DNA of 64,000 nt from DATFVA01 sp963764235 (GTDB lineage: Bacteria; Bacteroidota; Ignavibacteria; Ignavibacteriales; Ignavibacteriaceae), in contig CAVXRO010000009.1 of NCBI GenBank assembly GCA_963764235.1, forward strand, positions 248,001 through 312,000, given 5' to 3'. This document shows positions 55,938-64,000 of this stretch, piece after piece. The stretch's first letter is position 1; each line of letters starts with the position of its first letter. Position numbers and translations under genes: made by a program. Below the pieces are notes generated by a model that saw only the letters and a list, made by a program, of their open reading frames with translations, was not told where the DNA came from and made no database searches.

Positions 55938-56058
55938 ATACGTTATTTCCTCCCTATTCCCCTTTTATCACTTGCACAAGCCAGCGGTTTAAATTCATTT
56001 CCCCTCCCCGTTTTGTTTTATTTAATTGCGGACAGTTAAAATCCGGGAGAATAAAACC

Positions 56059-58728
56059 ATGAAGCATTTGCTCCTTTTATGTTTACTGGCTGCCGCTATG
56101 GTGTATGCTAATAAATATCCTACCCTTAAAGACAATTCGAACTCGCAGATAAGCGCGGTAAGGTTAAATGAGAATATAAAAGTCGACGGTAAACTAACTG
56201 AAAAGGTATGGCAGGGTCCGGGTTTTAATACCCTGATTCAGGCAGATCCCCAGCAGGGCTTGCGGCCTTCACAGAAATCCGAGTTCTGGCTGGCTTACGA
56301 TGATGAGGCGTTGTACTTCGCGGCAAGGTTCTATGATTCACATCCCGATTCGATTATGGCAAGACTTGTGCGCAGAGATTTTATATGGGGCGATCCATCC
56401 GACGGATGCGTGCTATATATAGATTCCTACCGCGATAAGCGGAACGGCTACTTTTTCTATGTATCTGCTGCAGGTGCCGTTGCAGACGGATTGATAGAAA
56501 ACGACGTCAAGCAGCCGAATGACCTTAGCTGGGATGCAGTGTGGGAGGGTGCGCGCAGCATTGATGATGAAGGCTGGTCGGTTGAAATGAAGATCCCTTA
56601 TTCACAGCTCCGTTTCAGGGAAGGTGAGAAGCAGGTATGGGGAGTGAATGTTGAAAGGTTTATTAGCAGAAGATTTGAAACTGATATGGTGGTTTATACT
56701 CCCAGGAATGAAAGCGGTTTTGCTTCAAGGTTCCCTGACCTTGTCGGTATTGAGGATGTTGCTCCCCCGTCAAGGGTTGAGCTGATGCCGTACGTGGTCG
56801 GAAAGGCAAAGTATATCGGCTCTCAGCCGGGCGATCCATTTAATTCCGGAAAGGAATATTCGCCGGGAGCGGGACTGGATGTACGGGCGGGACTCGGAAG
56901 CAGTCTTACTCTTAACGCTACCATAAATCCTGATTTCGGTCAGGTCGAGGTCGATCCCGCGGTGGTGAACCTTTCTGATGTTGAATCAACTTTTGATGAG
57001 AAGCGGCCTTTCTTTACCGAGGGTATAAGTATTTACCGTTTCGGTCAGGGCGGCACGAACAACAGCGTCTCTTTTAACTGGCCCACAACCAATATTTTCT
57101 ACAGCAGACGAATCGGCTGGAATCCGCAGGGAAGTCTTCCCGCTTATGACTATGCCGATATCCCCCAGGGTACCCATATTCTCGGTGCGGCGAAAATATC
57201 GGGACAGGTATACGATAACTGGAAGGTAGGAACGATTCACGCTGTAACGCAGAGAGAGTACGCTGATATTTCAGTTGAAGGCCGGCGCTCGAGCGTTGAG
57301 ATGGAACCGCTGACTTACTATGGCATTTTCCGGGCGCAGAAGGATTTTAATGCAGGAAAACAGGGACTGGGATTGCTCGCAACTTTCACAGACCGTTTCT
57401 TTAAGGATAACAGTCTGAACACACAGATAAATAAGAATGCGTTTGTAATCGGAAGCGACGGATGGACGTTCCTTGATGAAGATAATACTTATGTGCTGAC
57501 AGGCTGGGCGGCTTTGTCGAATGTAACCGGTTCGAAAGAACGGATAACAGCGCTGCAGAGGAGCCCTGTTCATTATTACCAGAGACCAGATGCATCATAT
57601 ATTTCCGTTGACAGTTCGGCAACATCATTAACAGGATACAGCGGGCGGTTGATGCTGAATAAAAACCGCGGACGCTGGGCGATAAATACGGCTGTGGGTT
57701 TTATCAGTCCTGGCTTTGACGTGAATGATTTAGGGTACGGATCATACAGTGATTATGTAAACGGCCACTTCTTTACTACATACAGGTGGACTGAGCCCAC
57801 GGCCTTTTATCAGAATGCCGGGGTAAATTTCGGAGCTTTCACGAGCTACAATTTTGGAGGTAACAATACTGCGCAGGGCTACAGGATTGCCTCATTCCTC
57901 AATACACCGGATTACAACGGAGGCGACATTGGGTTCACCTATAGTCCTTCCACACTGAATTCAAGGAAGACGCGCGGAGGGCCTTTAACGGTAAACCCTT
58001 CAAGCACTTCATACTTCTGGGATCTGTATACTGATAACCGTCAGTGGTGGGTAATAAGCACAGGCGGATCAGGTTCATTCAGCAGCGACGGAAATTCTCA
58101 CTCGGTATATGCTTCCGTGGAATTCAAGGTAACTTCTACTTTAACGATGTCGATAGGGCCGGAGTACACGAATGACGTTTCGGAAACCCAGTGGGTAAGC
58201 AACGTTAAGGATCCCTATGCTGTCGATACATATAACCGAAGATACCTCTTTGCACACCTTGAACAGAATATACTTGCGGCAAATATCAGGGCCGACTGGA
58301 TTCTGAGTCCTTCTCTCAGCTTCCAGGTTTATTTCCAGCCCCTGATTGCATCAGGCAGCTACAACAGTTTCAAATATCTGCTGAGGCCGAAGAGCTACGA
58401 TTTTAACACCTACGGAAGAAATGGTTCCACCCTGGTGCAGAATACCTCTGCCGGTGGGGATGTAACATCCTATGAGCTGGATCCCGACGGCTCGGGTCCG
58501 GCCCCGGCTCAGGTAATAGGCAACCCCGACTTTAATTACATATCTCTCCGCGGCAATGCGGTGCTCCGCTGGGAATATATGCCCGGTTCAACTTTATATC
58601 TTGTATGGACACAGAGCAGAGAAAATATTGAAGCAAACGGCGACTTCCGCTTCGGCAGGTCGTTCAACAACCTCTTCAGCGTCCATCCCGATAACATTTT
58701 TATGCTGAAGATCAGCTACTGGCTGTAG
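56059..58728 (+). CDS. DUF5916 outer-membrane protein with CBM9-like domain
   Basis: About 889 residues. The signal peptide ends MVYANKY. A carbohydrate-binding-family-9-like beta domain follows (about 35-215: VDGKLTEKVWQ, FWLAYDDEALYFAARFYD, WDAVWEGARSIDDEGWSVEMKIPYSQLRF). Then comes the DUF5916 barrel part to the end (NPDFGQVEVDPAVVNLSDVESTFDEKRPFF is its hallmark, and it finishes in MLKISYWL). These proteins are surface-exposed in Bacteroidota and their ligand is unknown. The ATG at 56059 follows CGGGAGA; an in-frame ATG upstream at 56026 is less likely. Confidence 0.88.
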   Translation: MKHLLLLCLLAAAMVYANKYPTLKDNSNSQISAVRLNENIKVDGKLTEKVWQGPGFNTLIQADPQQGLRPSQKSEFWLAYDDEALYFAARFYDSHPDSIMARLVRRDFIWGDPSDGCVLYIDSYRDKRNGYFFYVSAAGAVADGLIENDVKQPNDLSWDAVWEGARSIDDEGWSVEMKIPYSQLRFREGEKQVWGVNVERFISRRFETDMVVYTPRNESGFASRFPDLVGIEDVAPPSRVELMPYVVGKAKYIGSQPGDPFNSGKEYSPGAGLDVRAGLGSSLTLNATINPDFGQVEVDPAVVNLSDVESTFDEKRPFFTEGISIYRFGQGGTNNSVSFNWPTTNIFYSRRIGWNPQGSLPAYDYADIPQGTHILGAAKISGQVYDNWKVGTIHAVTQREYADISVEGRRSSVEMEPLTYYGIFRAQKDFNAGKQGLGLLATFTDRFFKDNSLNTQINKNAFVIGSDGWTFLDEDNTYVLTGWAALSNVTGSKERITALQRSPVHYYQRPDASYISVDSSATSLTGYSGRLMLNKNRGRWAINTAVGFISPGFDVNDLGYGSYSDYVNGHFFTTYRWTEPTAFYQNAGVNFGAFTSYNFGGNNTAQGYRIASFLNTPDYNGGDIGFTYSPSTLNSRKTRGGPLTVNPSSTSYFWDLYTDNRQWWVISTGGSGSFSSDGNSHSVYASVEFKVTSTLTMSIGPEYTNDVSETQWVSNVKDPYAVDTYNRRYLFAHLEQNILAANIRADWILSPSLSFQVYFQPLIASGSYNSFKYLLRPKSYDFNTYGRNGSTLVQNTSAGGDVTSYELDPDGSGPAPAQVIGNPDFNYISLRGNAVLRWEYMPGSTLYLVWTQSRENIEANGDFRFGRSFNNLFSVHPDNIFMLKISYWL

Positions 58729-58813
58729 AATAATTACAAGATTGCAAGATTGGAAATTGGCGGATTTAGCGGATTTTCGAATTTAGCGAATTCATTCGTC
58801 AATCCGCAAAATT

Positions 58814-58841
58814 CGCTCAATCCCCCGAATCCGCTCAATCC
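58814..58841. repeat. CTCAATCC-type intergenic repeat
   Basis: Imperfect units of ccgaatccgctcaatccg after the DUF5916 gene; a related stretch (ccaatccgctcaatcccccc) recurs at 59849-59875 after the next gene. Both lie in short spacers and neither codes. Confidence 0.45.
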
Positions 58842-58958
58842 GCTTCGCCCAAGTGCTCCAGAACAATTATAACTATAAATTCTATCCTTCCGGTGGAATT
58901 ATTCTCTAACCTTTATAATCTTTACTAAATAATATATCAACAACGCAAGGACTAACTA

Positions 58959-59777
58959 ATGAGATACGCATTTATATTTCTGCTAACTATGTTTATTGTA
59001 TACGGGTGTACACAGAATAAAGAAGAAGTCAATACTAATGAGGGACCCTCCCTCGTTACAAAAGAAGTCAGCTATTCGTCGGATGGAACTCCTCTTAAGG
59101 GATACCTTGCATACGACAGCAGCAAAACGGGAAAAAGACCCGGAATTATTGTGGTACATGAATGGTGGGGAATGAATGATTATGCAAGACATCGTGCCGA
59201 TTCGCTAGCAGAACTCGGCTACATTGCTCTGGCAATAGATATGTACGGAAACGGAAAAACGGCAGAACACCCTAATGATGCAGGCAAGTTTGCTCAGGCG
59301 GTAATGGAGCATATGGATACAGCAATGGCAAGGTTTAACGCTGGACTGGAACTCCTTAGGAATCAGCCACAGACAGATACTTCGAAGCTTGCCGCAATAG
59401 GCTACTGTTTCGGCGGAGGAGTTGTATTGCGGATGGCACTTGCCGGCGTTCCTCTTAATGGTGTTGTAAGTTTTCACGGCGACCTGCCCACACAGGCTCC
59501 AAAAAATCCTGATTCAGTAAAAGCGGCCATTCTCGTCTGCAACGGCGCGGCTGATCCGTTTAGTCCCCCTGAAAAAGTAAAGGCTTTTAAATCTATGATG
59601 GACAGTACAGGGATAGATTATACTTTTAAGAACTATGAGGGAGCAAAGCACAGCTTCACTAATCCCGGTGCCGACAGTCTCGGCAGTAAGTTCAATCTGC
59701 CTATGGCCTACAACAAGCAGGCTGATGAGCAGAGCTGGAAAGATATGCAGGAATTCTTAAATAGGATTTTTAAGTAG
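58959..59777 (+). CDS. dienelactone hydrolase-family lipoprotein
   Basis: 272 residues of the alpha/beta-hydrolase fold. The signal peptide with lipobox ends IVYGC (Cys 17). Family motifs are GIIVVHEWWGMNDYARHRADSLAELGY (about 60-90), the nucleophile Cys in AIGYCFGGG (about 149), the acid in GAADPF (about 198) and the His in GAKHSFTNPG (about 230). The fold cleaves lactones or esters, but the substrate in this membrane-anchored form is unknown. It is a single gene. Confidence 0.9.
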   Translation: MRYAFIFLLTMFIVYGCTQNKEEVNTNEGPSLVTKEVSYSSDGTPLKGYLAYDSSKTGKRPGIIVVHEWWGMNDYARHRADSLAELGYIALAIDMYGNGKTAEHPNDAGKFAQAVMEHMDTAMARFNAGLELLRNQPQTDTSKLAAIGYCFGGGVVLRMALAGVPLNGVVSFHGDLPTQAPKNPDSVKAAILVCNGAADPFSPPEKVKAFKSMMDSTGIDYTFKNYEGAKHSFTNPGADSLGSKFNLPMAYNKQADEQSWKDMQEFLNRIFK

Positions 59778-59984
59778 AGACAGGTCGTTGACCCCCTTTC
59801 CTTATTGTTGTCCCAGCCATAGGGAGGGATGTTTCTTTCTCACATTCCTCCCAATCCGCTCAATCCCCCCAATCCCCGGGTTCCTCCCTCCCCCCGTTTT
59901 TTTCCCTGAAGCCTTACATCTGTGAGTCTAATTTTTTATCTTCTGTTATCACATCAAATATTCATACCATATTAAGAGGATATA

Positions 59985-60860
59985 ATGGATAGCATTAATG
60001 CAAACAGCCTGCAATTTTACACACAGAAACTGATGGATCTAGCGGTTGAATATGGACCCCAGCTGCTGCTGGCAATAGTTGTTCTGATAGCAGGCCTCTG
60101 GATAATAAAGCTTGTTTTAAAAGGTGCCGACAGGGCAATGGATCGTTCAAGCTTTGAAATTTCACTAAAGAAATTCCTGAGAAGCCTTCTCGGAATTCTT
60201 CTTAAAGTCCTGCTGCTGATAAGCGTGGCTTCGATGATCGGGATAGCAACAACATCATTTGTGGCCATAATAGGAGCCGCGGGCCTTGCGGTCGGCCTGG
60301 CTCTGCAGGGAGGACTTGCGAACTTCGCGGGCGGTGTAATAATTCTTATTTTTAAGCCGTTCAAGGTGGGCGATTTTATTGATGCCCAGGGCCATATGGG
60401 AACAGTAAGTGAAATAACAATTTTTACTACCATTCTTAAAACACCCGATAATAAAACAGTTATAATACCGAACGGTGCCTTATCAAACGGCAGTATGGTT
60501 AACTATTCCACCGAGCAGCAAAGACGTGTTGATATGGTGTTCGGTATAGGCTACGGCGACAGTATTGAAAAAGCTAAGATGGTTTTAAAAAAGCTTGCTG
60601 ATGCCGACCCGAGAGTACATAAAGAACCTGCGCCGCAGATAGTTGTGGGTGCGCTGGGAGATAATTCTGTTAACTTCAATTTCAGGGTCTGGTGCGATTC
60701 AGCAGATTACTGGGACATCTATTTCGACACTCACGAAAAAGTGAAGCTGGCCTTTGATGAAGCAGGCATTTCAATCCCGTTCCCGCAGCGTGATGTACAT
60801 ATATACAATGATGATTCAAACCGGGAAGAAATAAACACTGCCGCAAAAATTCCGGTTTAA
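59985..60860 (+). CDS. small-conductance mechanosensitive channel (MscS family)
   Basis: 291 residues with three transmembrane segments (about 24-44, 65-88 and the pore-lining TM3 about 93-120, GAAGLAVGLALQGGLANFAGG). Then comes the cytoplasmic beta domain (FKVGDFIDAQGHMGTVSEI, PNGALSNGSMVNYS) and a C-terminal alpha/beta part ending IPFPQRDVHIYN. The protein opens on membrane tension to release solutes on hypo-osmotic shock. AGAGGA precedes the ATG and a hairpin terminator follows. Confidence 0.93.
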   Translation: MDSINANSLQFYTQKLMDLAVEYGPQLLLAIVVLIAGLWIIKLVLKGADRAMDRSSFEISLKKFLRSLLGILLKVLLLISVASMIGIATTSFVAIIGAAGLAVGLALQGGLANFAGGVIILIFKPFKVGDFIDAQGHMGTVSEITIFTTILKTPDNKTVIIPNGALSNGSMVNYSTEQQRRVDMVFGIGYGDSIEKAKMVLKKLADADPRVHKEPAPQIVVGALGDNSVNFNFRVWCDSADYWDIYFDTHEKVKLAFDEAGISIPFPQRDVHIYNDDSNREEINTAAKIPV

Positions 60861-60894
60861 CGGAGCAGCGGTTTCAGTATAGCATTTGAATTGT

Positions 60895-60930
60895 AACAGG
60901 AAGGTCCCCGGGATTTCGGGGCTTCCTGTT
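60895..60930 (+). terminator. hairpin after the mscS-like gene
   Basis: Outer stem AACAGGAAG / CTTCCTGTT and inner CCCCG / CGGGG with an ATTT-type loop, about 35 bases after the stop. The downstream T-run is interrupted (CATTAAAATATTTT). Confidence 0.65.
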
Positions 60931-61072
60931 CATTAAAATATTTTAATCTTCGATTAATCTCTCATTAACCTTTACCTGTTATCTATATCTATCCCGATTT
61001 TTTACTACTCCCTATTCTGCACGACTATGAATGACCGTATACTATATTTAATAACTAATCAAGGAGGCCGAT

Positions 61073-61378
61073 ATGAAGATGATCTTAAACATAACATTTC
61101 CTCACGAACCCTTTAATGCAAAGATAAAGAAAGGGACAATCGGAGAGGTTCTCAATAAGCTGATGGGGGAATTGAAACCGGAGGCAGCTTACTTTTCCCT
61201 TAACGAAGGCAGGCGGAATATTTTTATGGTGGTTAATGTGAACAGCGCCGGTGATTATGTGAGGTATGCAGAACCGTTCTTTCTGCAGTTCAATGCCGAT
61301 ATAAAGTACGACATCGTCATTTCCCCGGAAGAAATTCAGAAATCAGGCCTGGAAGAAATAGGGAAAAAATACGCCTGA
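61073..61378 (+). CDS. small conserved hypothetical protein
   Basis: 101 residues, soluble, alpha/beta. The order NITFPHEPFNAKIKKGTIGE, KPEAAYFSLNEGRRNIFMVVNV, EPFFLQFNADIKYDIVISPEE matches a widespread small family of unknown function, often called hypothetical or placed near DUF3303. A perfect AGGAGG precedes the ATG. It is a single gene between the MscS-type channel and the HerA-like ATPase. Confidence 0.75.
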   Translation: MKMILNITFPHEPFNAKIKKGTIGEVLNKLMGELKPEAAYFSLNEGRRNIFMVVNVNSAGDYVRYAEPFFLQFNADIKYDIVISPEEIQKSGLEEIGKKYA

Positions 61379-61404
61379 GAAATATTAATTCAGAATCAGG
61401 CCTT

Positions 61405-63837
61405 TCAGATAAATTTTATTTCGCTGATATCCTTAACCGATTCATTGCCGACAGGAATCCAGACAAGATTAAAGTATTTGATAAAGATATTCGTTTTCTG
61501 AGGCCTGATTTTTACTTTCTCAAACTCCTCAAGAGATACATCGTACTTTTCAGAAAGAGCATCGATCTCACTTTGTAATTCCTTTTCGAGATCCGCCATC
61601 TGGTTTTTCAGTATCTCAAGATTTTCTTTACTTAACGCGACATCCTGTTTTTCTTTCATTATTCTCGATGCTGACCTCATTGTTGTCCCCGCTTTACCCA
61701 AAGTTCCGGAACTAAAAGTTTTTCTGCCGAGTAATGCACCGAGTATTGTTGCACCGGCGGAGAGAGCTGTCTGAAGGGTCTGCTGCGAAGACTGGGCCTT
61801 TTCCCTAGTAACCTTATCTTCGGCTGTTTTGATCTTGTTTTCCATTGCGGTCAACTTCGACTGGTATTTTCCTTTCAGTTTCTCAACCTGTGCATCTTTG
61901 GTTTCTCTTGATAACTGGTTCAGTCTTATCCTGAAATCTCTTTCACTTTCCCCCTGTTTTGATTGTTCATTGAGAACTTTGCTGTACAGAATCTCCAGGT
62001 TATAATTATTGTACAGAAAATCTTTCAGATCTTTTTCCCACGAAGGATAACTTTTGGATTCCTTCGCCGCATCAGGAAGATCAGCATATTTAATTTCTTT
62101 TGCTGCTTCATTTGAAAGCTGCGCCAGATCTAAATCAACTTCAAAAGATGATTCCCAGTTTACAGGAATTGCTTCATCGGAAACAGAAGCAAGGAACATT
62201 GATTCTTTATCCACATCAATCTTTGATTTCCGGTCGGAAAAAAGCATCTGTGTTTTTCCGATCATATAAGGAAGATAAGTGATGTCATTTGAATTTGTGT
62301 TCTGCAGATTTCTCTTCAGAAAAGCCGGAGATACATTTGCGGGTAATACAGGCATTTGAGTATTTACTGAAGCAGCAGGAATTACAGGTTTTATTGCTTC
62401 CTTAACCGGTTGAACAGGTGCAGCGTTTTCATCCGGTACTAATAATTTTAACTGGCTTTTTGTTAAGGGACCTCTCAGGTAGGATAATGCCCAGCGTGTT
62501 TGGAAGATCTGGATATCATCCTGGTTAACATTATTCAAAAGAAAGACGCGTTTATCAAGATTCGCGATTATTTCCGAAATGGTTCTTCTGTCAAATGATT
62601 TTCCGCTGGAAGAATTTGCACTCTCCAGTCCGTCTATTAGTCTTTCAATGTCTCTTTCGGTCTGAAGTCTTCCTATAAACCATGTTCCTGCATTGGATAA
62701 ACTTTTATAATCAAGATCAACAGGATTCTGAGTTGCAAGCACGAGTCCCAACCCGAAAGCTCTTGCCTGTTTAAGTAATGTTAGAAAGACTCTTTTTGAA
62801 GGCGGGTTGGCAACCGGCGGTATGTAACCGAATATCTCATCAACATAAAGCACAGCTCTAAGACTTGTAGTTCCGCTTTGTTTTCTCATCCAGCTTAACA
62901 ACTGATTCAGAAAGAGAGTGGTAAAAAACATTCTTTCCGGATCAGTGAGATGAGCAGTATACATAATAGAAACCTTCGGTTTACCTGTTTCAGTAAAAAG
63001 AAGCTTATCGATTGATAAAGGTTCACCGGTTAACCAGGATTGAAAAGTGGGAGCAGAAAGAATATTGTTCAAAAGCATCGCAAGTTCAAATCTTTCTTTC
63101 TGCGGATAAAAGGCATCGATATCAAAAACTCCGACTTTTTTCATCGGCGGATTCTGGACACTTTGAATGAGCGAAGGCAGATCAAGACTCTGTTTATTGT
63201 TCCAGTAATACTGAAATATATTTGCAATTAAAATATGTTCCCTGCTTTTAATCGGATCAGCATCTATTCCAAGCAGACCAAGGATGCCTGAAGTCGTTGT
63301 TGTTATTTTTTCATTTAACAGATCCGGATCATCCAGTAAGCTTTCATCGGGAGCATCAAAAGAATTTAAAATTGACACCTGTTTTGCGGCGGAACTTCCG
63401 GGGGTATAAATTTCAAACTCTGCGGATGATTTCAATTTACTTATCCGCGAAGGATCCTGTCCCCAATCCTGCAGACCATTTCTCCACAGGTCAGCCTGTA
63501 ACTTTGCATAATCATATTCGGTCATATTTTTTCTTTCCGCATCGGATTTATTTATCCAGGGAAGAAAATCTTCAGGTTTCAAATCAGGAAATGTTAAAAG
63601 CAGATTTGTAATATCTCCCTTGGGATCAATAACCAGTGCGGGAATATTATCAATAACTGCTTCTTCAAGTAAAGAAATACATAAACCGGTTTTACCGCTG
63701 CCGGTCATCCCGACACAAACTGCATGAGTAGTTAAATCTTTAGACGGATAGAGCAGCAGATCATCAGTTAAGGATCTTTTTGAAGGATCGTAATTCTTAC
63801 CGAGGTAAAAAACACCGAGTTTTTCAAAGTCGACCAT
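61405..63837 (-). CDS. HerA/FtsK-like ATPase with long C-terminal coiled coil
   Basis: 810 residues. Walker A GMTGSGKTG (about 44-52) and VIDPKGD soon after are typical of the HerA/DUF853-type P-loop ATPases. Walker B is AVLYVDEIFGYIPP (about 345), and LATQNPVDLDY (about 388) is the sensor-like motif. The C-terminal third (about 600-780) is a coiled coil rich in K/E with an unusual small-residue patch LSAGATILGALLGRKTFSSG (about 690-710). The last 30 residues (NIFIKYFNLVWIPVG) are hydrophobic. It may act as a DNA or polymer pump. There is no NurA-like nuclease or restriction partner next to it, so a defence role is only a possibility. Confidence 0.8.
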   Translation of the reverse strand: MVDFEKLGVFYLGKNYDPSKRSLTDDLLLYPSKDLTTHAVCVGMTGSGKTGLCISLLEEAVIDNIPALVIDPKGDITNLLLTFPDLKPEDFLPWINKSDAERKNMTEYDYAKLQADLWRNGLQDWGQDPSRISKLKSSAEFEIYTPGSSAAKQVSILNSFDAPDESLLDDPDLLNEKITTTTSGILGLLGIDADPIKSREHILIANIFQYYWNNKQSLDLPSLIQSVQNPPMKKVGVFDIDAFYPQKERFELAMLLNNILSAPTFQSWLTGEPLSIDKLLFTETGKPKVSIMYTAHLTDPERMFFTTLFLNQLLSWMRKQSGTTSLRAVLYVDEIFGYIPPVANPPSKRVFLTLLKQARAFGLGLVLATQNPVDLDYKSLSNAGTWFIGRLQTERDIERLIDGLESANSSSGKSFDRRTISEIIANLDKRVFLLNNVNQDDIQIFQTRWALSYLRGPLTKSQLKLLVPDENAAPVQPVKEAIKPVIPAASVNTQMPVLPANVSPAFLKRNLQNTNSNDITYLPYMIGKTQMLFSDRKSKIDVDKESMFLASVSDEAIPVNWESSFEVDLDLAQLSNEAAKEIKYADLPDAAKESKSYPSWEKDLKDFLYNNYNLEILYSKVLNEQSKQGESERDFRIRLNQLSRETKDAQVEKLKGKYQSKLTAMENKIKTAEDKVTREKAQSSQQTLQTALSAGATILGALLGRKTFSSGTLGKAGTTMRSASRIMKEKQDVALSKENLEILKNQMADLEKELQSEIDALSEKYDVSLEEFEKVKIRPQKTNIFIKYFNLVWIPVGNESVKDISEIKFI

Positions 63838-64000
63838 TTCAGTTCCCTGTTTTTTAGTTATAAAATTCAGAAGTGAAGAAATCCGGACGAATAAAGATAT
63901 AACTAATTCTATTAATTTTGTAGGGCAGGGAGTCTGACAAACTTATCCCTGGCCCCAGCTCACAGTGAACTATTGCTTAAGCTTCGGCGGGCACTACTTA

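Noticed and set aside
58741..58880. tRNA or small RNA gene in the repeat-rich spacer after the DUF5916 gene
   Set aside because: No cloverleaf or conserved T-loop can be drawn; the spacer consists of short AATCCGCTC-like repeats.
61405..63837. Calling the HerA-like ATPase part of a known anti-phage system
   Set aside because: No nuclease, SIR2, DUF4297 or restriction partner is encoded next to it within the window.

Overview
The window looks like a chromosome segment of an anaerobic or facultative member of the FCB group, most likely Ignavibacteria (Bacteroidota/Chlorobi side). The reasons are the recurring C-terminal secretion module with the NYPNPFNP motif (type IX-like sorting domain, T9SS CTD), two one-protein hybrid two-component regulators that end in AraC domains, TonB receptor and DUF5916/DUF3160/DUF3570 families typical of this phylum, and at least two promoters that fit the Bacteroidota -33/-7 pattern (TTG-N20-TAnnTTTG). 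No rRNA or tRNA gene was recognised.

Layout. 1-2.7 kb (minus): end of an [FeFe]-hydrogenase locus with the maturase HydF, a single-domain response regulator, and NuoE- and NuoF-like subunits. 3-9.6 kb: envelope and stress genes (PRC-barrel protein, two transporters, GNAT, a zinc-finger/PP2C phosphatase fusion, a YkgJ-type protein). 9.7-18.6 kb: a very large hybrid sensor/regulator followed by three secreted T9SS cargo proteins, the first two being tandem paralogues, closed by a strong terminator. 18.8-28.9 kb: DEAD-box helicase, fatty acid desaturase, TrpB2, gamma-glutamyltransferase, a lipoprotein and a DUF3160 T9SS cargo. 29-32.7 kb (minus): a compact operon TlpA / DUF4266 / DUF3570 / NusG-II / ApbE, an extracytoplasmic flavin and redox cluster of unsettled function. 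33-42 kb: small lipoproteins, a TPR protein, a sialidase-like T9SS cargo, racemase, DinB, a chimeric locus with an HNH nuclease remnant, and a methyltransferase. 42.4-50.5 kb: a signalling block with a Ser/Thr kinase-TPR, a TonB-dependent receptor and a cytoplasmic GAF hybrid regulator. 51.4-55.9 kb: an accessory region in which a two-gene DUF1670 element with terminal inverted repeats sits directly behind the stop codon of a T9SS cargo gene, followed by a decayed DUF1670 copy, a truncated T9SS tail and a HigBA toxin-antitoxin pair. 56-64 kb: DUF5916 protein, dienelactone hydrolase, MscS channel, a small conserved protein and a HerA-like ATPase.

The most novel item is the DUF1670 pair at about 53049-54773. 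It has 14-bp terminal inverted repeats, a possible ATAG target duplication, a paralogous 3' flank that looks like the empty site, and a degraded second copy next door. I read it as an undescribed insertion-sequence-like element.

Caution: five genes (NuoF-like, MFS transporter, DUF3570, TPR lipoprotein, T9SS cargo at 51.4 kb) carry 1-2 base frameshifts, mostly at short G/C or A runs. This points to assembly errors at least as much as to real gene decay, so these loci should be checked against reads before being called pseudogenes.
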